From NCBI GenBank assembly GCA_029564465.1, contig JAKQPY010000046.1:1-9758 (forward strand): a stretch of 9,758 bases of DNA, read 5' to 3'. Made by a program: the position numbers and the translations under genes. The stretch's first letter is position 1; each line of letters begins with the position of its first letter. Of this stretch, positions 1 through 7,738 are shown piece after piece. The notes beneath the pieces are model-generated. The model searched no databases and was not told the origin of the DNA. It saw only the letters and a program-made list of their open reading frames with translations. The DNA comes from JAGOEF01 sp029564465 (GTDB lineage: Bacteria; Bacteroidota; Bacteroidia; Bacteroidales; ML635J-15).

Positions 1-24
1 TAGCGTGTATTCCGCTAACTTGCT

Positions 25-32
25 TATCTTTG
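25..32 (+). promoter_or_regulatory. Bacteroidota -7 promoter box of the era-der operon
   Basis: TATCTTTG matches the Bacteroidota primary sigma -7 consensus TAnnTTTG. It lies 18 bp before the era ATG, giving a short leader. The -33 element would fall in the first few bases of the window and no clear TTTG is visible there, so only half of the promoter is supported. Confidence 0.6.
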
Positions 33-50
33 CACCGCAAATTTAAATCA

Positions 51-935
51 ATGGCAACGATTCATAAGTCTGGTTTTGTAAATATAATTGGAAACCCCAA
101 TGTGGGTAAATCAACCTTGATGAACCGCATGGTGGGTGAGCGCCTTTCGATTATAACTTCGAAAATGCAGACCACCCGTCACAGGATTTTTGGCATTGTC
201 AATGGTGACGATTTCCAGATTGTATACTCCGATACTCCGGGTATTATTAAACCAAACTACCTATTGCAGGAACGTATGATGCGTTTTGTGAGCTCGGCTA
301 TTTCGGATGCCGACTTATTATTGTATGTAACCGACACTTTCGAAACGCCCGAGAAGAACGCTGACTATCTCGAACGCATTGCTCATACTGAAGTTCCGGT
401 AATATTGGTCATCAACAAAACCGATTTAGCCAAATCCGGCGAAATCGAATTGCTGATTGACGGGTGGAAACCGCGTTTGCCCAATGCCGAGATTATTTGC
501 GTATCGGCACTTACGGGCGATAATACCGATGTCTTGTTCGATCTGATATTGAAAAAGCTTCCCGAAGGACCCAAGTGGTTTCCCGAAGATCAGCTTACCG
601 ATAAAAGCGAGCGTTTTATTGTGTCGGAGATTATCCGCGAAAAAATTTTGCTCAATTATAAAAAAGAAATTCCCTATTCGGTTGAAGTTAGTGTTGAGGC
701 GTTTCACGAAAGTGATGATATTATTAGAATTTCATCGGTAATATATGTTGACCGCGAAAGCCAGAAAGGAATTATTATCGGGCATCAGGGTTCGATGCTG
801 AAAAAAGTGGGAAGCGATGCCCGTATAGATACAGAAGCGTTTTTTGGTAAAAAAGTATTTCTCGAGATATTCGTTAAAGTGAAGAAGGACTGGCGTAACA
901 ACGACCGTTTACTTTCGGGTTTCGGATATCAATAA
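51..935 (+). CDS. era: GTPase Era, 30S ribosomal subunit maturation factor
   Basis: Era is a GTPase that binds the 3' end of 16S rRNA and helps assemble the 30S subunit at the cytoplasmic side. The 294-residue product has the usual family length. Its G1 motif GNPNVGKS is at residues 14-21, the switch threonines T41-T42, the G3 motif DTPG at 61-64, the G4 motif NKTD at 122-125 and the G5 motif SAL at 152-154. A C-terminal KH domain follows, with PYSVEV near 208-213 and the RNA-binding loop GIIIGHQG at 240-247. An in-frame TTG at position 30 would add seven residues, but it overlaps the -7 box, so the ATG at 51 is preferred. der follows after 19 bp on the same strand, so the two are almost certainly co-transcribed. 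Identification is secure from motifs and domain order. Confidence 0.97.
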   Translation: MATIHKSGFVNIIGNPNVGKSTLMNRMVGERLSIITSKMQTTRHRIFGIVNGDDFQIVYSDTPGIIKPNYLLQERMMRFVSSAISDADLLLYVTDTFETPEKNADYLERIAHTEVPVILVINKTDLAKSGEIELLIDGWKPRLPNAEIICVSALTGDNTDVLFDLILKKLPEGPKWFPEDQLTDKSERFIVSEIIREKILLNYKKEIPYSVEVSVEAFHESDDIIRISSVIYVDRESQKGIIIGHQGSMLKKVGSDARIDTEAFFGKKVFLEIFVKVKKDWRNNDRLLSGFGYQ

Positions 936-954
936 ACAGTGTAATTTTAGTATT

Positions 955-2259
955 ATGGCAGGAATTGTTGCAATTGTAGGACGCCCCAATGTGGGAAAAT
1001 CAACCTTGTTCAATCGGTTTACCGAAACACGCGAAGCGATTGTAGATGACGTGAGCGGAGTTACGCGCGATCGCATCTATGGGTTGTGCCAGTGGAACGG
1101 ACATGAATTTACAGTGGTTGATACCGGTGGTTTTGTCGAAAGCCCCGACGATGTGTTCGAAGAGCAAATCGGGAAACAGGTAAAGCTAGCCATCTCAGAG
1201 GCTGATGTGGTAGTTTTTATGGTAGATGTGGAAACAGGAATTACCGACCTGGACCTGGATGTGGCGCAAATGCTGCGAAAATCGAAAAAAACCGTATTTG
1301 TGGCGGTTAATAAAGTTGACAACCACCTGCGGGTGCCCGAAACCGGTATTTTCTATCAGTTGGGTCTGGGCGAACTGTATAATCTTTCGTCGATGAGCGG
1401 ACACGGTACCGGTGAACTGCTCGACGATATTGTGAAGGTGTTGCCCGCAACCGGTGATACCGAATTGGGTGAACTGCCGCGAATTGCTATTATCGGAAGA
1501 CCGAATGTGGGAAAATCGTCGCTGGTAAACGCTTTGATAGGAGAGGAACGCAATATTGTTACCGATATTGCCGGTACTACGCGTGATGCCATCGATACCC
1601 GGTACAATAAGTATGGTTTTGATTTTATTATTACCGATACTGCCGGACTTCGCAAAAAGGGAAAAGTAACCGACAACCTTGAGTTTTACTCGGTGATGCG
1701 TGCCGTAAAGGCAGTCGACAACAGCGATGTGTGTATGGTGCTTATTGATGCATCAGGAGGTATTGAATCGCAGGATATTAATATTCTCAACCTGGCATTG
1801 CGTAAACGTAAAGGCGTGATGATTGTGGTGAATAAATGGGACCTCATCCAGAAAGACACGCACACCGCCAAACGCTTCGAAGAACAGATTCTTAGGAAAA
1901 CAGCTCCGTTTACCGACATCCCGGTATTGTTTATTTCGGCCATTCAGTTACAGCGAGTTCATAAAGTAATTGAGACTGCCATGCAGGTTTGTGAGAACCG
2001 CAAACGCAGAATTCCTACCGCACGCTTAAACGAAGTTGTACTCGAAGCGGTTAAGGCATATCATCCGCCATCATTCAGGGGATTGCAGATCAGCATTAAA
2101 TATTGCACGCAGTTGAATAACCCGACGCCAGCTTTTGCCATGTTTGCCAATCATCCGAAATATATCAAGGAGCCCTATCGCAGGTATATCGAAAACAAAC
2201 TACGCGAGAACTTCGATTTAAAGGGTGTTCCCGTACAAATTTATTTCAGGGAGAAATAA
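955..2259 (+). CDS. der: ribosome biogenesis GTPase Der (EngA)
   Basis: Der is an essential double GTPase that acts late in 50S subunit assembly. The 434-residue product contains two tandem G domains and a C-terminal KH-like domain, the architecture unique to Der. Domain 1 has GRPNVGKS at residues 9-16, DTGG at 56-59 and NKVD at 119-122. Domain 2 has GRPNVGKS at 181-188, DTAG at 228-231, NKWD at 293-296 and SAI at 328-330. The basic C-terminal region, about 345-434, ends in IYFREK. The gene lies 19 bp downstream of era without an obvious promoter or Shine-Dalgarno sequence, as expected for a Bacteroidota operon. It ends 6 bp from the stop codon of the convergent repeat-protein gene, leaving no room for a private terminator. 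Confidence 0.97.
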   Translation: MAGIVAIVGRPNVGKSTLFNRFTETREAIVDDVSGVTRDRIYGLCQWNGHEFTVVDTGGFVESPDDVFEEQIGKQVKLAISEADVVVFMVDVETGITDLDLDVAQMLRKSKKTVFVAVNKVDNHLRVPETGIFYQLGLGELYNLSSMSGHGTGELLDDIVKVLPATGDTELGELPRIAIIGRPNVGKSSLVNALIGEERNIVTDIAGTTRDAIDTRYNKYGFDFIITDTAGLRKKGKVTDNLEFYSVMRAVKAVDNSDVCMVLIDASGGIESQDINILNLALRKRKGVMIVVNKWDLIQKDTHTAKRFEEQILRKTAPFTDIPVLFISAIQLQRVHKVIETAMQVCENRKRRIPTARLNEVVLEAVKAYHPPSFRGLQISIKYCTQLNNPTPAFAMFANHPKYIKEPYRRYIENKLRENFDLKGVPVQIYFREK

Positions 2260-2265
2260 TATCGA

Positions 2266-4062
2266 TTAGCGGTTATAGTCCCTGGGTTTTTCGAGATTTG
2301 GGTCAGTCTGATTTACTTTTACTTCAACTTCGTGATTGCCACGGTAAATCGCTTCATATTCAACGTTTCCGCGCTTGTCGAACATAATCATTTTACCCTC
2401 AAGCATCCCGTTTTTATAGTTCATCTCGAACTCCTGAACTCCATGTTCGTACCATCCCAACCACTTCCCTTCGGGCTTATCGGCCTTGTAGGTTTCTATT
2501 CTTACCTTGCCACCATTGGGGTTGTAGTAGGTCCATTTTCCATCCTTTTTTCCATTAACATAATTGCCTTCTAAAAGCAGTGTGCCCCGAAGGTTAAAAG
2601 TTTTATATGCGCCGTGTAATACCGAAATTTCGCGGTCTTCGCCATAGAGTTTCGGATTGGCTTCACTTTTGGTAATCAGATAGTTTTCTTCGAGCTGGAG
2701 CTTTCCGTTGGGAGAAAAATATTCGGCTTTTCCGGTGATCAATCCGTTTTTATAGCTTATTGAAGATTTGCGCTCTCCGGTTTCGTACCAACTGCTCCAG
2801 TTACCTGACATTTCACCGAAATCATACCTTCCCTCCAGGCTTTTCTGTCCGTTTTCGTAATATTCAACCCACAAACCTACTTCCACATCGTTTTCGAACT
2901 GTCCTTTACGGAACAACTGACCATTTTCGAAATTCACGGCATAGTCTCCATTTTTACGTCCCTGTTCATAATAAATTTCACGCCAAATTTTTCCATTGGC
3001 ATACCAATATGTCCATTTTCCATGCATTTCTCCGTTCAGGTAAGTTCCTTCATTTCCTTTGGTTCCATCAGTTCTCCAATAGGTCCACAAACCGTTCTGA
3101 ACGTCGTTTTCGAAAAACCCGTCTATGTCTTTTTTTCCGTCATACAAACCCCAGTGCGCTTCTCCTTGCTTTTTGCCGTCAACATAGTTTATTGAGGCCT
3201 CCAACTGTCCGTTCGAAAAATATTTTTCCTGAAGTCCATGGCGGATACCTTTTTTGTAATTGTTCTTACTTCGGATATTTCCGTCGGTATACCAGAAAGT
3301 CCATTCCCCGTCTTTTTCATCATCTTTCATAAAACCTTCCATCTCTTTTTTTCCATCCCGATAAAAATAGACGCACTTCCCGTTCCCATAGTTAATTTCA
3401 CTTTTCAGTTGTTTGGTGTCGTAATATTCAAGCCAACTGCCAACACGCTGACCTTTGTCAAAACTTCCGGTTTCTTTTACGTTCCCGTTTTCGTGATAGA
3501 AAGTCCAGGCACCCTGTTCAAATCCGTTCTCAACCGAGCCTTCCGACAGTTTGTTCGGGTATTCAAAATAACGCAACATTTTTCCGTTACCAGCTGCTAC
3601 CGTTTTTTCTCCATTGGGATTGTAAAATTCAATAATTCGCGCAAGGCCTGCCTGATATTGTACTTGTAATTCGGGTTTTCCGTTCGGATAATAGGTTATC
3701 CATACACTGTCCTTTAGTCCCTTGGTAAAGAAGCCCTCCAGTTTTTTATTACCCGTTTCGTACCAGGTGAAGTGCGAACCGTGTTTCATACTTCCGAAAT
3801 ACTGTGTTTCTTCCTGTTTTTTACCGTTTCCGAAATACAGGATTTCGGTGCCATGCAATTGGCCTTTGTAGTAATCAGCCTCACGAATAAGCTTCCCCTC
3901 GGTGTCCCAATACTGCCAGTGCCCCATTTCTAGACCAAGATGCATCATTCCCTCCGATTTTTTCTTCCCGTTTTGATAATATTCAGTAGTGGGTTCAAAT
4001 TCCTGGGCTTGCAATGCAAGAAATCCCAGAACAAGCGACAACAGAAGAATAACTTTTTTCAT
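2266..4062 (-). CDS. exported MORN_2 (YwqK-like) repeat protein, about 23 repeats
   Basis: The product is about 598 residues: a signal peptide (MKKVILLLSLVLGFLALQA, then Q) followed almost entirely by imperfect repeats of about 23 residues. The repeat pattern is roughly G-x-W-x-Y-[WY]-x-x-[NTD]-G-[KN]-x(5-8)-[FY]-x(2)-G. I count about 23 copies; the longest insertion is in the repeat near residue 475. This is the MORN_2/YwqK antitoxin-repeat type, common in secreted or outer-membrane-associated Bacteroidota proteins. No catalytic domain is visible, so the likely role is a binding scaffold or surface structure; the ligand is unknown. A start six bases upstream (ATG at 4068, adding MC) is possible. 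I prefer the MKK start because it gives a canonical signal peptide and a leader length closer to that of era. The gene is convergent with der and divergent from the gene at 4254. Confidence 0.88.
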   Translation of the reverse strand: MKKVILLLSLVLGFLALQAQEFEPTTEYYQNGKKKSEGMMHLGLEMGHWQYWDTEGKLIREADYYKGQLHGTEILYFGNGKKQEETQYFGSMKHGSHFTWYETGNKKLEGFFTKGLKDSVWITYYPNGKPELQVQYQAGLARIIEFYNPNGEKTVAAGNGKMLRYFEYPNKLSEGSVENGFEQGAWTFYHENGNVKETGSFDKGQRVGSWLEYYDTKQLKSEINYGNGKCVYFYRDGKKEMEGFMKDDEKDGEWTFWYTDGNIRSKNNYKKGIRHGLQEKYFSNGQLEASINYVDGKKQGEAHWGLYDGKKDIDGFFENDVQNGLWTYWRTDGTKGNEGTYLNGEMHGKWTYWYANGKIWREIYYEQGRKNGDYAVNFENGQLFRKGQFENDVEVGLWVEYYENGQKSLEGRYDFGEMSGNWSSWYETGERKSSISYKNGLITGKAEYFSPNGKLQLEENYLITKSEANPKLYGEDREISVLHGAYKTFNLRGTLLLEGNYVNGKKDGKWTYYNPNGGKVRIETYKADKPEGKWLGWYEHGVQEFEMNYKNGMLEGKMIMFDKRGNVEYEAIYRGNHEVEVKVNQTDPNLEKPRDYNR

Positions 4063-4078
4063 ACACATGTGTTTTGCA

Positions 4079-4086
4079 CAAATGTA
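4079..4086 (-). promoter_or_regulatory. Bacteroidota -7 box for the MORN_2 repeat gene
   Basis: On the minus strand this reads TACATTTG, a perfect TAnnTTTG match, 16 bp before the preferred MKK start codon. No TTTG lies at the expected 19-21 bp spacing upstream; the nearest is 31 bp away at 4118-4121. The -33 side is therefore weak. Confidence 0.5.
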
Positions 4087-4190
4087 AAAAAAAGCGCCTG
4101 CTTTTTCATCGCAGCATCAAACACTTATCAACGGTTTATTGTGTATGAATGTCTAATTTTTAAATTATTTGCAAAAAAAACATCAAAAAA

Positions 4191-4222
4191 TTTGCACATG
4201 ACAATAATCATCACTACATTTG
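4191..4222 (+). promoter_or_regulatory. full Bacteroidota promoter for the gene at 4254
   Basis: TTTG at 4191-4194 and TACATTTG at 4215-4222 are separated by 20 bp, an exact fit to the -33/-7 consensus. A second -7-like box, TAACTTTG, lies at 4227-4234 and has no matching -33 element. The implied leader is about 25 nt and A/T-rich, without a Shine-Dalgarno sequence. Confidence 0.7.
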
Positions 4223-4253
4223 TTAATAACTTTGTTAATAAATATTTGGAATT

Positions 4254-5054
4254 ATGAAAAACCTGCTGCTCACAATCACGCTAACAGTCTTATTAACAGC
4301 TCCTTATGTTTTAAAGGGAGAAGAGCTTGTGCTCCGCGGGATTTATCAAGGTATCGATTTATATGTATTAAATCCCATACTTGACGAAAACGGCGACTCA
4401 TTTTGTGTAACCGAGATTTATGTAAACAATCTGGCTTATGCCGACGTGGTTAACAGCAGTGCGTTTTGTCTCAGCCTTCAGAATCTTTCGCTGCAAATTG
4501 GCAGCGACCTCGAAATTCGTTTTGTTCATGGGTCGGGCTGCGCACCGCGTGTAATCAATCCTGAAGTGCTGAAAACCCTGAGTACCTATAGTGTTGTTGA
4601 TATGTCGCTCAACGGGAATTCTCTGGTTTTTACCACTAAGGACGAAACCAGTAAAATTAATTTTATTGTGGAGCAATACCGCTGGAATCACTGGGTGAAA
4701 GTAGCCGAAGTCCAGGGTAAAGGCGGGCCCGATAACCAGACCTATTCGGTAAATGTATATCCGATACATGGCAATAATAAATACAGGGTTTACCAGCAGG
4801 ATCACCTCTATCGCACCAATCTCTCGAACGAATACGAATTCGAATCGCAGAATGAGGCCATTACCGTAAGCTCGAAATTGAAAAATGTGAAAAGCACCAT
4901 TACACTCAGCGCTCCGGGCTCTTACCTGATTTACAATATCTATGGCGATTGTTTACTCGAGGGCTATTCCGACTCAATTGATGTGAGTGGTCTTTCGAAA
5001 GGAACTTACATACTCGCCTACGAAAATACATTTACCAATTTTACAAAGAAATAA
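4254..5054 (+). CDS. exported Bacteroidota conserved protein with T9SS-like C-terminal domain
   Basis: The 266-residue product begins with a signal peptide (residues 1 to about 22; MKNLL then a hydrophobic core). The middle contains INPEVLKTLSTY (101-112), EQYRWNHWVKV (140-150) and GKGGPDNQTYSV (155-166). I associate these with a conserved but uncharacterised family in Bacteroidales; that is recall, not a search result. The last 45-50 residues (IYNIYGDCLLEG, then IDVSGLSKGTYIL, ending FTKK) have the pattern of a type A sorting domain of the type IX secretion system: a Y/G turn, D-[VL]-S-x-L-x-x-G-x-Y and a basic tail. The protein may therefore be carried across the outer membrane, or may keep the fold without the sorting function. 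It has its own consensus promoter and ends in a strong terminator at 5073, so it looks like a single-gene unit. Confidence 0.75.
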   Translation: MKNLLLTITLTVLLTAPYVLKGEELVLRGIYQGIDLYVLNPILDENGDSFCVTEIYVNNLAYADVVNSSAFCLSLQNLSLQIGSDLEIRFVHGSGCAPRVINPEVLKTLSTYSVVDMSLNGNSLVFTTKDETSKINFIVEQYRWNHWVKVAEVQGKGGPDNQTYSVNVYPIHGNNKYRVYQQDHLYRTNLSNEYEFESQNEAITVSSKLKNVKSTITLSAPGSYLIYNIYGDCLLEGYSDSIDVSGLSKGTYILAYENTFTNFTKK

Positions 5055-5072
5055 TTCGCTCAGTTCATATCG

Positions 5073-5093
5073 GGGGCGCAAGCCCCTTTTTTT
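5073..5093 (+). terminator. Rho-independent terminator with GNRA loop, abutting the next start codon
   Basis: GGGGC (5073-5077), loop GCAA (5078-5081) and GCCCC (5082-5086) form a five-pair G/C stem closed by a GNRA tetraloop. Seven T follow at 5087-5093. It lies 18 bp after the stop codon of the upstream gene, the normal place for its terminator. The ATG of the next gene begins at 5094 with no base between. Confidence 0.85.
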
Positions 5094-6065
5094 ATGAATT
5101 TCAGTTATCAGGAATATTGCACAGGGATTTTTAAAATCCGAAATAGAAACGACTTCTGTGATGCGGCCCGTCAGGCCTATTCCTATCAGTGTGAGAATAA
5201 TGCCCATTTTGCTGAAATGAAGCGACATCTGGCAAAAATACAGGATGGGCAGTTCCATTATTTGCCCCTCGAATTTTTTAAGCATCATTCCATTCTGAGC
5301 ACTGCACAATTGCCCGAAATGGTGTTTCGCAGTTCGGGTACCGGCGGTCTCCGATCGCAACACTGGCTTACCGATGTTTCACTGTATCGGAAATCGAGTT
5401 TGGCCGGGTTTGAATATTTCTATGGTGATGTATCAAAATTTGCCCTGTTGGCCCTGTTGCCCGATTATATCGAAAGGGGAGATGCCTCGCTGGTTTTTAT
5501 GATGGAGCACCTGATTAAAACCGGAGGGAACCCCTTATCGGGGTTTTATCTGCGCAATTACCAACAACTGACCGAAGTAATTTTACAGCTCGAAAAATCC
5601 GGACAGAAATATCTTCTATTGGGCATTAGTTCGGCATTGATTGAGTTTTCACATTTCTTAAATACCCCACTAAAAAATGCCATTGTTATGGAAACCGGAG
5701 GCGCTAAAGGGATGCAGCGTGAATGGATTCGGGCAGAGCTTCATGATTACTTAAAATTGCATCTGGGCCTTAGCGAAGTGCATTCCGAATATGGCATGAC
5801 CGAGTTGTTGTCGCAGGCTTATTCATCGGGTAACGGAATTTTCAGATGCCCTCCGTGGATGAAGGTATTGGTGCGCGACACCAACGACCCGCTGGATATT
5901 GCTACCGAAGGCACGGGTGCATTGAACATAATTGATCTGGCCAACATAAACTCCTGTTGTTTTATCGAAACATCCGATTTGGGTCGGGTTTATCCCGATG
6001 GCAGTTTCGAGGTTTTTGGCCGTTTCGATCATGGCGATGTTCGCGGATGTAACCAAATGATGTAA
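5094..6065 (+). CDS. LuxE-like acyl-protein synthetase / ANL adenylation-type protein
   Basis: The 323-residue product resembles the LuxE/acyl-protein synthetase branch of the ANL adenylating superfamily, as found widely in Bacteroidota. Visible motifs are FRSSGTGG at residues 78-85 (phosphate-binding A3-type loop), ALLPDYIERGDASL at 120-133, METGGAKG at 199-206, HSEYGMTELLSQAYS at 230-244 (A5-type motif), CPPWMKVLVRD at 252-262 and DLANINSC then SDLGRV near 281-299 (A7-type aspartate). It stops before the usual mobile C-terminal ANL subdomain, as LuxE proteins do. By family analogy it would activate a carboxylate, perhaps a fatty acid, with ATP; the substrate cannot be read from sequence. 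The ATG at 5094 fits the family N-terminus, yet it directly follows a terminator T-tract. A DUF4180 gene follows after 2 bp, suggesting translational coupling. Confidence 0.85.
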   Translation: MNFSYQEYCTGIFKIRNRNDFCDAARQAYSYQCENNAHFAEMKRHLAKIQDGQFHYLPLEFFKHHSILSTAQLPEMVFRSSGTGGLRSQHWLTDVSLYRKSSLAGFEYFYGDVSKFALLALLPDYIERGDASLVFMMEHLIKTGGNPLSGFYLRNYQQLTEVILQLEKSGQKYLLLGISSALIEFSHFLNTPLKNAIVMETGGAKGMQREWIRAELHDYLKLHLGLSEVHSEYGMTELLSQAYSSGNGIFRCPPWMKVLVRDTNDPLDIATEGTGALNIIDLANINSCCFIETSDLGRVYPDGSFEVFGRFDHGDVRGCNQMM

Positions 6066-6067
6066 TC

Positions 6068-6430
6068 ATGGAAATGAAGTATTACAATCGCAACCAGGCT
6101 TATTCTGTTGCCCATGTGATTTCGCACGTACCGGTTATTCTCAATGCGGGCGATATGCTGGGTGTTTTGGCCGACGCAGGATACAACGGATGCGACCGCA
6201 TCATGCTTGATGCCACAGCTTTGGGCAGAGACTTTTATGACCTCAGAACCGGCGTTGCCGGCGACATACTTCAGAAAATATCAAATTACAGGCTCCGCTT
6301 GGCCATTGTGGGTGATTTCTCGCAATTTACCAGCAAAAACTGGCGTGACTTCGTGGGCGAATGTAATCGTGGCCGCATGGTTCGGTTCGCATCCCATATC
6401 GATGAGGCTATGGAGTTTTTGCAATCATGA
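6068..6430 (+). CDS. DUF4180 domain protein
   Basis: The 120-residue product matches my knowledge of the DUF4180 family across nearly its whole length. The characteristic run covers residues 55-86: DFYDLRTGVAGDILQK, NYRLRLAIVGDF. SKNWRDF at 89-95 and ECNRG at 98-102 follow. There is no signal peptide or membrane segment, so it should be cytoplasmic. The function of DUF4180 is not known to me; the compact alternating pattern suggests a small alpha/beta fold. The start lies 2 bp after the LuxE-like stop codon (ATG at 6068; an in-frame ATG at 6074 is the alternative). The two genes are therefore expected to be made in fixed ratio and may act together. No clear terminator follows. Confidence 0.82.
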   Translation: MEMKYYNRNQAYSVAHVISHVPVILNAGDMLGVLADAGYNGCDRIMLDATALGRDFYDLRTGVAGDILQKISNYRLRLAIVGDFSQFTSKNWRDFVGECNRGRMVRFASHIDEAMEFLQS

Positions 6431-6629
6431 TGTCGATAAGACGGGGCAATCTTTATGTCCGGTTACTTCTTAGCAAACAGGGATAGCCCAAGGATTAATG
6501 ATTTAAATCCGAATAGCAGTTTCTTAAATTTTACCAGGATTTTATGAGATTTTATCGGAATAACTTATTAACCCATTTGTTTTTAGCTATTTTTACCTGA
6601 AATTACAATTTACTGAACCGAGGAATCAA

Positions 6630-7661
6630 ATGGAAAAGCAAGACCGGTTATTATACCGTTTACTCATAATGGCGCTAGTCGTTATATTTGCAAGTAGTTG
6701 CGAAAACGACAACAGTGTTCCGGTATTATTAACTTCAGAAGTTACTGATATTACACACACAACTGCGTTATGTGGTGGAAGCATTACTTCTGATGGTGGA
6801 GCAACAGTCACCGCCTGCGGTGTTTGTTGGAGTACGAATCAAACACCTACAATTTCAGACAGCAAAACAATTATCGGCACAGGTTCGGGAAGTTTTACAA
6901 GTACCATAACAGGTTTGACAGAAAATACAACGTATTATGTCCGGGCTTATGCAATTAATAGATATGGAACCGGTTATGGCAGTGTAATGTCGTTTACTAC
7001 TCAGGGAATTATCAGTTACAGCTCGTTTACCGATTCACGCGATGGTAAGGTTTACCAAACAGTAATTATTGACAACAAGGAATGGATGGCAGAAAACCTT
7101 GCTTACTTACCAAGCGTTGTAGGAGCTACAACAGGCTCATTAACAACGCCCTGTTGCTATGTATACGGCTATAATGGCACAGATGTAAGCGAAGCCAAAG
7201 CTACAACCAACTACACAACTTTTGGTGTATTGTACAACTGGGAAGCCGCAAAAGAAGCTGTTCCTCCCGGCTGGCATTTACCAAGTGATTCCGAATGGAC
7301 ATCTCTTGAAAATTTTCTAATTGCTAATGGATTCAATTACGATGGAACCACAACCGAAAATAAAATTGCAAAATCATTGGCAAGCACAATTGGTTGGGAA
7401 ATTTCATCAGACATTGGTTCAGTAGGTAATACTGATTACCCGGAATACCGTAATAAGTCGGGTTTTTCAGCACTGCCGGGTGGTTACCACTTCACCAATG
7501 GTCACTTCAGAGATATTGGAATCAGCGGTTATTGGTGGAGCTCTTCGGAGTACGAAACATACTTCGCTTGGTACCATTACATGCACTACGACTATATGGG
7601 ATTACTCAGGGACGAAGGCGGTCAGGATTTGGGATTATCTGTTCGTTGTGTACGGGATTAA
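6630..7661 (+). CDS. FISUMP-domain lipoprotein with an N-terminal fibronectin III-like domain
   Basis: The 343-residue product starts with a lipoprotein signal (hydrophobic 11-20, lipobox FASSC, lipidated C24). The CENDN that follows is acidic, like Bacteroidota surface-export signals, which suggests but does not prove an outer-leaflet location. Residues 34-125 form an Ig/fibronectin III-like domain (GVCWSTNQTPT, then LTENTTYYVRAYAINRYG). Residues 131-343 are a complete Fibrobacter succinogenes major paralogous (FISUMP) domain: DGKVYQTVIIDNKEWMAENL, LYNW, PPGWHLPSDSEW at 212-223, GFSALPGGY at 278-286, YWWSSSE at 301-307 and the terminal SVRCVRD. Biochemical role unknown; such proteins are abundant, recently duplicated surface proteins. 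No consensus promoter was found in 6431-6629, a 199-bp AT-rich gap holding only weak repeats. Confidence 0.88.
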   Translation: MEKQDRLLYRLLIMALVVIFASSCENDNSVPVLLTSEVTDITHTTALCGGSITSDGGATVTACGVCWSTNQTPTISDSKTIIGTGSGSFTSTITGLTENTTYYVRAYAINRYGTGYGSVMSFTTQGIISYSSFTDSRDGKVYQTVIIDNKEWMAENLAYLPSVVGATTGSLTTPCCYVYGYNGTDVSEAKATTNYTTFGVLYNWEAAKEAVPPGWHLPSDSEWTSLENFLIANGFNYDGTTTENKIAKSLASTIGWEISSDIGSVGNTDYPEYRNKSGFSALPGGYHFTNGHFRDIGISGYWWSSSEYETYFAWYHYMHYDYMGLLRDEGGQDLGLSVRCVRD

Positions 7662-7715
7662 AACATCCAATCAGAAAACAATTCTTTTTAAATTATTGCC
7701 CGTATCATTGTAGTG

Positions 7716-7738
7716 AGCTTAAAACTGACTTTTAAGCT
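7716..7738. terminator. A/T-rich hairpin after the FISUMP gene, possible weak terminator
   Basis: AGCTTAAAA (7716-7724), loop CTGAC, and TTTTAAGCT (7730-7738) form a perfect nine-pair inverted repeat 54 bp after the stop codon. The stem is mostly A/T and no T-tract follows on the plus strand, so termination is plausible but weak. Confidence 0.4.

Noticed and set aside
30..50. TTG start extending Era by seven residues
   Set aside because: It overlaps the -7 box, and the ATG at 51 gives the normal Era N-terminus.
2332..3669. Plus-strand frames of 80-190 codons opposite the repeat gene
   Set aside because: Their products are F/H/S-rich and are explained as antisense shadows of the repetitive minus-strand gene, which has a signal peptide and a consistent repeat pattern.
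6144..6473. 109-codon frame overlapping DUF4180
   Set aside because: Shadow frame; the overlapping DUF4180 frame carries the conserved family motifs.
6538..6557. Near-repeat GATTTTATGA/GATTTTATCG
   Set aside because: Only two short, imperfect AT-rich copies; no support for a function.
7480..7735. Plus-strand frames overlapping the 3' end of the FISUMP gene
   Set aside because: The FISUMP frame is intact to its conserved SVRCVRD terminus, so these are shadows.
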